The position numbers and the translations under genes are program-made. 64,000 bases of DNA from Pseudofabraea citricarpa (lineage: Eukaryota > Ascomycota > Leotiomycetes > Helotiales > Dermateaceae). This document shows positions 29,087-39,744 of the stretch, piece after piece (the stretch's first letter is position 1; each line of letters opens with the position of its first letter). The notes under the pieces are model-generated. The model made no database searches and was not told where the DNA came from. It worked only from the letters and a program-made list of their open reading frames with translations. The stretch covers positions 372,001 through 436,000 of the forward strand of contig JAPWGK010000012.1 of NCBI GenBank assembly GCA_029641185.1, in the 5' to 3' direction.

Positions 29087-29244
29087 GATACCCCGAGATC
29101 ACCAATTGATCTTTATACCAACGCATCAAGTTGTACATTAGTTGGAGTGTAAAACCAAAAACGAGTTTATTCTCAAGGCACAGGGAAGGGAAGCTTGTCA
29201 TCCAAACAAATTCAAAGATATTCAAAAACTACCTACCATTCGCC

Positions 29245-30341
29245 ATGTCTGCGAATGTTGAAGCAGAGAGTGGCCCACCAGTTTTTAAAGCTGTGTCGAG
29301 CTCTACCAGACAACTCTTTCAACTTCTCAATTGCATCCGTTTTGCAACCAAGGCCCATGTTCAGCTGAGCGAGACAGGGATTCGTTTCGCAGCCGAGGAA
29401 TCAAGAGTGATGCAAGGTCAGTCGGCTCTTGGGACATGCAAGCAAGGCGAAACTGTAGTAACATTTTCTCAGGCGTCGTATTCCTAGATAAACATCTCTT
29501 CACCTCCTTCAACTGCATCGTTCCCGATGCAGACGTAACCTCCACTCAGGGAAATCCCATTCCTGATCCTCCCAATTTCCAAATCTCCCTGGCCGCTCTC
29601 CTAGAAACACTGCAGATCTTTGGTGCCGCGGAAAGCAGTGCTCGCTTCTCGAAACCTGATAATGACGGTTACGGCACCAACATCCGCCGTGATCGACCTA
29701 ATGCCTTCAGTAACCAAGCATTGGGCATGACAGGTGTGTGCCGTCTATCCTATAGCAGCGTAGGGTCACCCTTTAGCATTATTCTCGAAGAAACAGGCGT
29801 AACAACAACCTGCAATCTTAATACCTACGAACCCGAATCACCTGATGAGATCCCATTCGAACGACAGGATATGCAGGTCAAGATCATCACACAAGCACGC
29901 TGGCTCTTCGATGCCATTTCCGAACTCTCGTCTACCTCTCCACAGAGTATAGACATAACTGCCTTCCCCTCCGCGCCCTTCTTGAGTCTCAGCGCCAGCG
30001 GACCTCTAGGAAGCGCAAGCGTAGAATTCTCCAAGGGCAAACACCTACTAGAAACATTTAACGTGCGCGAGAAATGGACGCAGAGCTACAAGTTCGAGAT
30101 GCTCCGGGCTGCGAGTGAAGCGATGCGTATCGCCAGCAAGGTATGTATTCGCGGCGATGCCCAGGGCGTGTTGAGTCTGCAGTTTATGGTTGAGGTTGAA
30201 GGAGGGGGAGTGAGCTTTGTGGATTTCCGATTCGTGCCTTTTAGTCGAGAGGAGGATGAGGAGGGCAGTGGTGAGGATGACGAAGAAGAAGAGGAAGAGG
30301 AAGAGGGTGGTGCAGAGAGCGAGCAGGATTATGATGAATAG
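29245..30341 (+). CDS. rad1: 9-1-1 checkpoint clamp subunit Rad1
   Basis: Two exons (29245-29416 and 29473-30341; the intron starts with the weaker donor GTCAGT) give 346 residues. The N-terminal PCNA-like fold begins with FKAVSSSTRQLFQLLNCIRF and QLSETGIRFAAEESRVMQG. The conserved FLDKHLFTSF and the second-domain KIITQARWLFDAISEL, LSASGPLGSASVEF and later SKVCIRGDAQGVLSLQ and VDFRFVPF match Rad1 (S. pombe Rad1, human RAD1, yeast Rad17). The tail is a run of Glu/Asp after residue 310. With Rad9 and Hus1 the protein forms the DNA-damage clamp that activates checkpoint kinases. It should not be confused with S. cerevisiae RAD1, the XPF nuclease. Confidence 0.93.
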
Positions 30342-30981
30342 TTTATGTCTGATGAGGTTGATAGATGAGTTAAAATTCCGGACGGTGTATTTCCACCCTA
30401 TATCAGCAGAAGGTACCACGTTAAATATGCTACTTGCAAACCGTGGTAAAAATATTTTATTCTCGAGGACGGACCCTCAGCTCGTGATCAGATCCTGGAT
30501 GAGGTACTGACCTCAGGTGCTAAATTGAAGGACTCTGGAGAATCCACTCTTGTCTGATCTATTTACCCCGTAGCGATATATTTGTGAGAGGACTAGATCT
30601 AGAGTGAGTTCTTCATTCTCAGCAACCCTAAACGAAGTTACCACTCTTCGGCATTCATACTTTATATATCATTAGTATAGGTAGACAACATCACCAAAGC
30701 CTACAAAACCTATAACATAACAGCTCAGCTAAAAATAGCTATTGATTGCGAATATCTATGATCACATAAGGTAGAAAAAGGAGCACCTATGTATGCTATA
30801 GAGCTTCTCTATCTTCGAAGTCAACTAGCAAATCCCTGGGTATAAGTTCATTCATTCATCCACCCATCAATCTGTTCATTCATTCCCCAAACTCCAAAAT
30901 CAAAGCAAAGGAAAGCAAATCCGGGGTATCGTCGCATCCCAGCAAACTCCAAAAGCAGAGAAAGAAATAGCCTCCCCTTAT
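30342..30981. other. Convergent intergenic region
   Basis: 640 bp, AT-rich, between convergent 3' ends; no gene seen. Confidence 0.6.
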
Positions 30982-33900
30982 CTACAGTATGACTTCCTCG
31001 TATGTGTGATTTTCTCCTGTAAACATACCATTCTCATCTTGCGAGACATCAGATACCTCAGCACGAGCATGATTTCGTTCCTCTGCAATCTCTAATTTTT
31101 GCGATTCACCTTGCGTATCCAGCATCTCAGATTGCTGTGATTCTTCTTGCGTAGGGAGCACAATCTCTGTCAAGATAGGATCCGGCGGACTAACTTCCAC
31201 AACCTTGATCTCCCCGTCTTGCGAATCGCCTTCACTATCAGAAGGTGATCCAAGTAGATCCCGTTCTAATTTTTCGTGGTCAACAAGGAGATAGTTATGG
31301 CTAATCACAAGCGAATCGTGTTGCTGTCGAAGAGTATTGAGGCTCGCAGAAACAGTTTCGAACTGAGCTTTATAATCGGTCTCGCCATCCACAGAAGACC
31401 CGTCCTCGGTGTCATTCTCGGGGATCGATCCATCATCAATAAAGCTATTGATCTCATATTCTTCTCTAATCGATACAGAATCTTGCGAATCGTACGCTGA
31501 AGATTGGTAGTCTAGATATACTTCAGCAAGATCCTGTTGCATAGGATTAGGTGTCCCGGTTTCAGAAACATATTCGTCGTCAATAAGTCGCATAATTACG
31601 GGCTGTAGTGGCTCAATGACCTCCATAAAATGGGTTCCACCAGCACCACAACCTGCGCATGGTCCCATAGGAGCCCACAACTCATAGTCGCAGTTTTTAC
31701 AACGTACTACCTCATCTTCTGAATCATAATAGGCCTCAGAGTCAACGTATTCACTATCGGAGGCGTCTTCTTCAGATGGAGTACCTACTGGTAGTGAATG
31801 TTGGCTCGAGAGGGAATCTCCCACATCTCGATCGATGAGCGGAGGTGACTGATTCTCTCTGCTAAAAGGATGAATTTCAGGAGCACCAGCAGTCGTCCCT
31901 GAGAGATTCAAGTTCGTGCCGCCATCTAATCGTGGTCGTTTTGCTCTTGAGTTTTCAAAGCCATCAAAAAGTGCTCTACGCCTTACTCTCTGAGACGCGG
32001 ATCCTGGTGATGCACCTATTGTTTCTCGAGAAGTGGTGCCCTTCGAAGGTGTAGTATATACACTAACCTCCCTTTCGTGAACACGTATTTGCTGAGAAGC
32101 TAGCGCATCGTTAGCAATGCTCTATAATTGTGCTGGTATATCATACCACGAGTAACAATTATCTCCATTTCTTTTTCAGTTGCTCCAGTGATTGACTTTA
32201 AGATCCTCGAAGGCGCATATGCCACAGATTGCATAGTCACAAAACCAGCTGCTAAGAGCGATTCCAGGTGTTTTTGTTCAATGCCGGTTATGCTCTGGAG
32301 CTATATTTCATTAGAAATTGTTCTCATGTGGCCAAAATCAATCTCAAGTCTAGACTCACCAATGGTATTTCATCACTAAGAGGCGCAAATCGTGTTTCAG
32401 GATTCGCAGCCTTAGTATTCACAGTATTGAAAGCCGTAACATGTTGGCCACGGAGTTCGTCTTGCACGTTGGGATTGACAGAGCTTCCATCAGAGTAAGC
32501 ATCTGGAGGATCAGAAGAGCCATAAAAAGAGCAAGTGATAATGTTGTTTTCACCGTTTTTCTTAGTGGGTTCTTGTAGATCTACCACCGCCCGAGAGCTG
32601 ACAGGGCATAGAGACACGAGGGTAGATAATTGCATGCTCGAGTGTAGTTGATCTTGTGGCCCGCTAGAATCCGGATGTGCATACTCCATTTGCATGTCGT
32701 GTCGAAATACATGTCCAGAGCAATACTGGCCAAATAGAGCTTTTATACTGATGCCTAATAAATTATTAGAATCAGTAAAAGACGAAACATAATTTCAGGT
32801 CTGTACATAATCAGAGGATGATTGTACACTTACCTGAATGCCAGTTCTCTTCATCGACAGTACAAGGATAGACATCATAAGGCTTAAAAAGCTTGATAAG
32901 ATGACATGTCTCCTCGTATGAGGAATGCCTGGAATATGGAAATGTTATCAGGTTTGGAAGCGAGGTTCCCTCTATCTTACCCGCGGCCTTGTCTTTGGAA
33001 GATCTCTCCTTGTGGTTCTGAGCAAAGGAACGCGCAAAAGCCTTTGCAAGATCTTCCAAAGAGAGTTCATCTGCGTCACGGTTGAGTCCCATATCATCTA
33101 ACGACACAGCTTTCCCCTGAGATTTGAATCCAAGTAGTAGCTTCTTTTTGATCTCCGGAAGCTTACGAGGATCAACAGTTCCAAGACTCAATGAATGATT
33201 AGCAGGTAGTAATGACAAGCAAAAAGACTTGGTAACTTACAGGCTTAGCAAGTACTCTAGTACGTCGTCACTATCGACCTCTAACTTGGGGCTCTGGGTT
33301 AAGTCCCCTCCGCCACCACCAACCCCAATCTCACCGATTTCGATGCCTTCTTCCGTTCGCGCAATGATTGGTCGAATCCATACGATCTTGCCATCAATGG
33401 CAGGACAGTCGGTCCCCTTCTCACAACTGTGTATTCTTGCACTTGGGTCGCGTGTTAAACATCCATGCTGTGGGGCATTGCCACATTGATATCCAGCCAA
33501 AGCTGGACCTTCGCTAACCAAGCTGCTGCTGTCGGTAGCGGAGTCCCCACGAAGCGCTTTGTAAACTCGGAATTTATAGTCGTCGACGTGAACCTATATA
33601 CCCATTAGTGTCATCAAAATGAGATTTAGCATCATTCATAATACCTGTGAGTTCAGAGCCTTCGACAAGGCTTTCCACACATCCTCGTACCCAAAGGTCC
33701 ATGCACTAAAATGAAAAATAGTATCCGCAGGGTATGCAGCTACTTTAGTCAAGAGTTCTTTCAATCCTTCAGCCTTTGTAGGAAAAGAGATGGGCTCGAT
33801 ATTACTGGTGTCAATGTAGATACAGTTGAGAGTCTTTAGACCAGCTGTATACTCAATCAAGAGCGGGTTTCTCGCAATATTATTGACGAACCATGGCTCT

Positions 33901-34543
33901 GATCGAATGTCACCAGTGTATAGAACAGCTCTGCCTTGTCCCTCGATAACTAGTGATAAAAGTTAGTGATTTAAAATCCTCATCGAGGGGGCCACTTACG
34001 GAACATTACAGCTCCCGTACAGTGGTTGGCGTCAAACAAGGTAACTTGAATCTCATTTCCGGGGGCCAGCTCAATGCGCGTAGGTGTCTCCAACGGGATA
34101 GGCTTCTGAAAAAAACTCACAGTATCAGCGTTATTCTTCTACACTGAACATAAACACTCACAAGAAGATTCTTAAGTGGTTTGTAGTGTTGCTTTCTAGC
34201 CTCGAGGATACCCTTCGCAAAGTTCATTCTATGCGGGTATCTCTCTAACCGAAGCAAGATTGCCTTGGTAGCAGCAGAACAATAAACGCTGCAACACATT
34301 TGGTTAGCCGGTAAATTAGGAAGCAGACCGCAAGACTTACAATGGGCTCTTGAGGGTTTCGAGACCAGCTAAATGATCGCTATGAACATGGCTCAAGAAG
34401 CAAGCGAGAGGTGGTCGGAGCAGAGGAATTTGGCGGAAGTAATCCACTGTTGGTTGTGGTCAGTCGAGGGACATGTTCAGCAGGGGTAGGCACATACCCC
34501 GAATATCAGGGAACTCTTCCATTACCCCACCAAATGTGGACAT
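30982..34543 (-). CDS. Artemis/SNM1-type nuclease with C-terminal HhH and zinc-ribbon regions
   Basis: Ten exons in a single consistent frame: 34543-34498, 34446-34341, 34288-34162, 34105-34000, 33949-33645, 33593-33241, 33186-32834, 32754-32360, 32300-32147 and 32099-30982, giving 1020 residues. The metallo-beta-lactamase motif HVHSDH is at residues 35-40. FDANHCTGAVMF and LYTGDIR follow as the beta-CASP/SNM1 metal motifs, and VYPCTVDEENWHSG closes the DRMBL region near residue 470. After a disordered linker, residues about 598-652 resemble the helix-hairpin-helix N-terminal domain of Rad51 (TGIEQKHLESLLAAGF, SVAYAPSRIL). A C-X2-C-X10-C-X2-C zinc ribbon (CKNC to CAGC) lies near residues 778-795 in an acidic tail. 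Artemis-family enzymes open hairpins or trim DNA ends in repair. The C-terminal combination is unusual; see findings. Confidence 0.85.
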
Positions 34544-34879
34544 TCTGGCGACTGCGATCACTGATCAATTCAGCTTGAATTCCTGGTGATGCTTCACAAT
34601 CTTCATCCACCCTCAAGACCAGGTCGAATGAGGAGTATGAGGGTGCTTCTGATGCATGCGAATGGTTGAAAAGATTACAGGCACCAAAGATGCTGAAAGA
34701 AAAGGGCAAGTAGGTTGCTTCTAACTAAGGCAAGCGGCAGGGAGACGCGAGGACGCGATTGACGATTCACGCTAGACCGGGAAAGCACGTGATGTGTTTT
34801 GGAAACATGATGTATTCTTGATCGACGTTGACTGCGTTTCAAGTTTCAGCTACAGACAAACGCCTTGCAGCTGACCACC

Positions 34880-35750
34880 ATGACAGCACTAAATGCGAGA
34901 TTCGACAATATCCCAGGGAAGCCCGCATGTAAGTTCGTATCGTTTTCCTTCGTGTCCTCACTCTCACCTCACTCTGCCATCTCCCCCCCAATGTCGACGT
35001 ATCCATCCTTGAACTGTGACAACAAGATGTGGGTTGAGAGTAGTGGCAGCGATGCATTTTATTCTACAGAACAGTTCACTGTCTTCCACCGTCTGCCAAA
35101 AGAACTAAGGCTGCTTATCTGGCACCATGCCCTTGTTCCTCGTATCGTGTCTCTTCATCGCAGAGACAGTCCAGATGGCACTACGACCCAACTTGCCTTT
35201 CTCTCCCAAGCACCGACGAATCCCGTGATTATCTGGGTTGCGCTGGCATGTGCTGAGGTCAGTCAGCCTTCCATGGATGTGGGTTGTCATGAGCTGACTT
35301 GCTTTCGAGTCTTTCCGTGTGGTCCAGACGCAGTATCTTGAATGGCCGCTGTGGGATTTCTTCCGTGACATCTCCAACTCCATGTTTTCTCCAATGCACG
35401 ATGTTATTTACTTTCCATACGAATTTCACGCCCCCACACTTCTCCAACTTCCTCTCAAATTTCCAAAGCAAACGCATAATCTCCGGACGTTGGCCTTGCC
35501 GAGTCAGTCATGTAGCGACTTGGATGAAGCGATGCCAGTACTGGAGGCATTACATGACTTGGAAAGCCTGGAGGAGTTGATCATTGTGAGAACAGATGGT
35601 GTAAAGCCGTGGGGAGAGGGCGAAAGAGTATGGAAGTTACCAGATGATATTGAGAAGGCATTGGGAGTTTTGAAGAAGGAAAAATGGCCAGAATGGAAGA
35701 CGCCTGCGGTCAAGGTGGTGGAGGCTGAAGATGAAATACTAACTTGCTAA
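34880..35750 (+). CDS. 2EXR-domain protein
   Basis: Two exons (34880-35257 and 35328-35750) give 266 residues. The 2EXR signature FTVFHRLPKELRLLIWHHAL begins near residue 70. The intron removes a stretch that would otherwise end the frame, and the second exon restores the usual downstream pattern (DVIYFPYEF, LRTLALPSQS, LEELIIVRTDG). The donor GTCAGT and acceptor TGGTCCAG are acceptable but the donor is weak. The family is large and uncharacterised in filamentous fungi. The gene is divergent from the Artemis-like gene, whose ATG is 336 bp away. Confidence 0.8.
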
Positions 35751-36679
35751 CTAATGCTGGCCACATGATTTGATGAGGATGATGACCTAACCCAATAATC
35801 TTTAATGTTTAATCTGGAAACATAGTGTCGGAAGGATGATTTTTTGGATGTTCAAGAGCGTGTAAAGAGATGGAAAGCTCTATCTTGTTTACATGATATC
35901 GATAGTGCAATATACAGAACACGGTAGTAATGGTAGTTCCAAACGATGGTAGTCATTTCCAAGTTGTTTACCTCAGTTCAAGCAAAATAGCCCCCGTCAC
36001 CTTTATCCACTTTCCCGGGGGTATCAATTTACCGTAGTTGTGCGGATATTCCTTCTTTGCCTAGGCAGGTGTCTAGACAAAGAAGCATCTACTGGTAGGT
36101 AGGCTGTCTGCTGTTTCATCATGGCTTACATGAAGTTGTTATCTCTTTATGTATGAAAAACATGGTCGAACGGCAGGATATCTCCAAGTGATTTGCAGAA
36201 CACAAGAGTCATGAAAAGTCCTCCTACAATAGATCGAGGATACTCTCATGGCGGTTATAGAGTAGAGTAGTCCATCCGCCCAGTCGCTCTTTCCTGAAAA
36301 GAATTAACGCTAAGCGAGCCTCCCAGTTTTAGGCCATATCGTCGCTTTTCCGGACGCGCATTCTTCCCCAACTACTTCATCAGCACTTCCAATTGTTGGC
36401 AATCAGAGTAAGGCAATACCTAGGATCTTCGTTCTTTGTCGGGCTACTGTAAGTCAACCTCGTCGCAAAGCACATGATTGTACTCTACAATCACCAGACG
36501 AGCTTCACAAACAGCCTTTGGATGTCTAGCTGCGCTTCAGACTGCATCGAAGCCGCACTGGAAGCTGCGCTCTGAGCTACAACATAACTTCTACTGACAA
36601 AGACTGCGCCTTGACCCCTGAGCTGCACCTGTCATCAAGAGTCGACCAGCCGCACTGGTTTTCTTTCAACTTGCCACCA
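35751..36679. other. Intergenic, no gene seen
   Basis: 930 bp of mixed composition. The right 250 bp is a likely 5' UTR and promoter of the next gene. No ORF with coding character was seen. Confidence 0.6.
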
Positions 36680-39113
36680 ATGCCTGTGATAATGGATCCC
36701 AGCATGCGCAAGATGCTGGAGCAGAAAGCTTCCTTAGCCGGGATCTCTGAAGCCCATTACAGAGAGTTCTTTGCTCGTGTTGGCGAACAAGTTGCCAGCA
36801 ATAAGTTTAATTTTGGCCCAGCTTGTGAGCAGTGGCTTGTCGGTCGCATGGTGTGGGATCGTTTCTGTAAGCTGTTTCCTGAAACTCAAGTATTCACCTG
36901 GCCCATGGCTGACTGTTGAATACAGTTGATACGGAACCGTTTCCTTTTAAAAAACCAGAAGGACTTCACATGAGTCCCCACTCGATTTCGCCGCCAGAAA
37001 CCACGAGCTACTTGCCCCCGGTCTCGAGTTCACACGTGGAAACTCGTCGTCTTAGCAGCCTTGGAGGAAGTTCCCAATGTCAACCTAAGCCATCTGCTCA
37101 ACATACTCAAACACCTAACCCAAATTACCAACCTAAAGCGAAAGAAGATCAATATGAGTCTCATGAGAAACTCATGGAAACAAAAGCTACTGCACTGGGC
37201 AAGCGACGCGATTTCTTTATTACACTCCAAAGAGGACGCGATGAGGCCAATTGGCTTTTCAGTGACTGTTCTCGCCACTATCGCCAGTGGTATGCCCAAT
37301 CGAAGGTCTGGAATATATTTTGTAAGTCTTCTTTCCACAGTAGCTATATCAACGATCATAAAAGGGTTTTCCAAATCCTTGAACTTCAACTTATAAATCA
37401 AGATGCCCAACACAATAGTTAAATACTAATATTTGTCAAGTCAAAAATGAGCCGTTTCCAGGCAAGAAGCCAACTCCATATGAGTTATCAGTGAGTTAGT
37501 ATCTTAAGTATATCCTGCATCAGGACTAATCAGATTCAAACCCAGTGGGACCGTGCCAGGAAAGATACAGCTATTGCCTCGTCAACAAAACCACCACGGT
37601 CCAGTAGTATCACTGATAATCGTCAGCCTGTCCGACTTGCTTCGATTGCACCAACTGTGCCTACTACTTCTTCCATGCCAAAAACACCACAGGCTAGCCA
37701 TGCTAACAACAGTCGCGAGCCCGCTAAAAACCCGTCGGCCGTTCCGACTGGCCCAGCAGCCTCAAGAAAGCCTTTATCTCCTATACCCACAGAGAAAGTA
37801 TCATTACCTCATGGGGACTTTTATACTCCTCGTGATTCTGTTCTTCAAGGTGACTTTTATCGGCCAGAAGCTCCCAAGGATAAACGATCACCCCAGGCCA
37901 AAGACTCGAAGGCCTTGATGCGTGCACGGAAGATTAAGGACTTCCCTTACGCTATGGGCTGGGGTGACCGTCATATTCCTACCTCGAGAGACCATGAGTA
38001 TGGTAGGCTAAGTTATGACGATGAGCCACCATTGAGCCCTTCGGTCTCTGCTGTGGAGCAAAGGTCGATAGCAGATGCACCAAGACTGAATACAAAGAGG
38101 ACGCCTGATGGAGATAAAAAAGATGGTAAGTTATACCATTTTATATATTATATCCTGATGGTTTTAACTATAATTAGATGGCATGGTTCCACGCGCATCT
38201 TCCTCCGACGGCTTGAAGGAGCAACCCAAGATCATAGATCACGGCCTATCAGAAGCGAAGGTTATCATCACTGATGATGACCAGACCACTGATGTTGCAA
38301 ACATCGTGGTCAATGGAAAAACCTTCTTCTGTGCTGCCGCTATTGTTGAAAAGATAATTAATGTCTATGTCAACGATCTAAACTGCTCTTGGGTTGCTTC
38401 TTGCCTCAACTGTCAGTTCATCCGTCAACGAACATTGGAAGGCAATGTGACGTTTTACGCCATTCCTTTGATCAAGGGGGATGAAATGTCAAACGAACTC
38501 GCAGACAAATTCCTAGAGAATTGGATCCACCAGGCCTTACAAACCCGACCGGTTGAAAACATTATGAGTGTACTGGCCTATTGGAAGTTTGTTCAAGGCG
38601 ATAATCTCATGGATGAAGCAATTATCCCAACACCAGCTGCCAGTCGGGAACCTCCAAATCCAGACAAGAACCACGGCACGGAACCCGTTCAGCAGGAAAA
38701 TTTGTCAGCCCTGCCACAAAGCACTGGGCTCAGCGCGTCACCCTCCTATATCGACGAACTTGATCTACTTCTTGCTGAAGAATCAGCCAAGGTAGGGTTC
38801 TTCTTAGCCCATTTTAAGCCCAGTAGTTAATTAATAATTTTCTCCTCGATAGGTTGAAGGCAACTCCCGAACTGTCCTAGATGAGGATACAGGCGAGGTC
38901 GTCACCCTTGGCGAGTTCAAAATCCGCGTCCAATCTAGAGTTCGGGAGCACGTTTCTCAGTACAAGGACATTGAAATTGCTGGCCAGAAGCGTGGAGCTC
39001 CTGAGGATGATGGAAAGAGAAATGGCGATAGCGGCAATGGTGTGGATGAGGGTGCGATTTCAGCCACCTCTACGGATGATGTTAAGCGGATATGCATTCG
39101 ACCATGTGATTAG
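36680..39113 (+). CDS. Hypothetical protein with internal duplication
   Basis: Six exons (36680-36866, 36926-37321, 37441-37490, 37546-38125, 38178-38791, 38853-39113) keep one frame and give 695 residues. I do not recognise the family. Two N-terminal modules resemble each other. The first runs from EFFARVGEQVASNKF to VWDRFFDTEPFPFKKP, the second from DFFITLQRGRDEAN to VWNIFFKNEPFPGKKP. Both have an intron at the same codon of the VWxxFF motif. A Pro/Ser-rich linker follows. A folded-looking region (ANIVVNGKTFFCAAAIVEK to LAYWKFVQGDNLM) and a charged C-terminus with NLS-like KRGAPEDDGKR complete it. Splice sites use GTAAGC, GTAAGT, GTGAGT, GTAAGT and GTAGGG. Confidence 0.75.
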
Positions 39114-39744
39114 TGCGACAGGAAAATGCTTAGGTCTTATTTGAATTCGTGGATATGATAGCTCTGGGTTTCCCTCTGCTTCATTTTTCTTTCCCTTTAG
39201 ATTAGTCTTGTCTTTTTATGTATTGGTAGATGTTTCGTTCTGACTTGCAAGGATATTAAGACCATCGCCTTGTAATTAGCTGACTTGCTTTTGGTCCTGT
39301 GAGGGAAATCGAGGTGTTATGTGCCAATTATTGATAAATATCTGTCTGTATTACCTACCACATGCTAGCTAGCATGAAGCCCAGAGCCTCTGAATACCTT
39401 AACAGCGAAACGGCACAAGCGAGAGTTAGGCGACGATATTCAGGAGATATTTATGACTACTTTACCTACTGTCCATGTGTAAAGTAGATAGAAACAAGTA
39501 AATGGATAGATGTAAATAGATATTTCATCCTCCTCCCCCACCCCCTCGGCCCTTGATTCTTTAGATCTCTCTCTCTTTCATCCAAACTTTTACCTAGGTA
39601 GGTAGATAGATAGATAGATGTCCTAGCTAGATAGCAAAGTATATCGACTGAATTTCCTTTTTCAATTTGACCCACCATCATCAAAGGAAAGAAAGGAAAG
39701 AAAGGAAAGGAAAGAATGTGTACCTATCCCCCGACTTCGACCGA
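39114..39744. other. Convergent intergenic region with simple repeats
   Basis: Holds a TAGGTAGATAGATAGATAG run near 39595-39618 and GGAAAGAAA repeats near 39685-39715; no gene seen. Confidence 0.6.
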
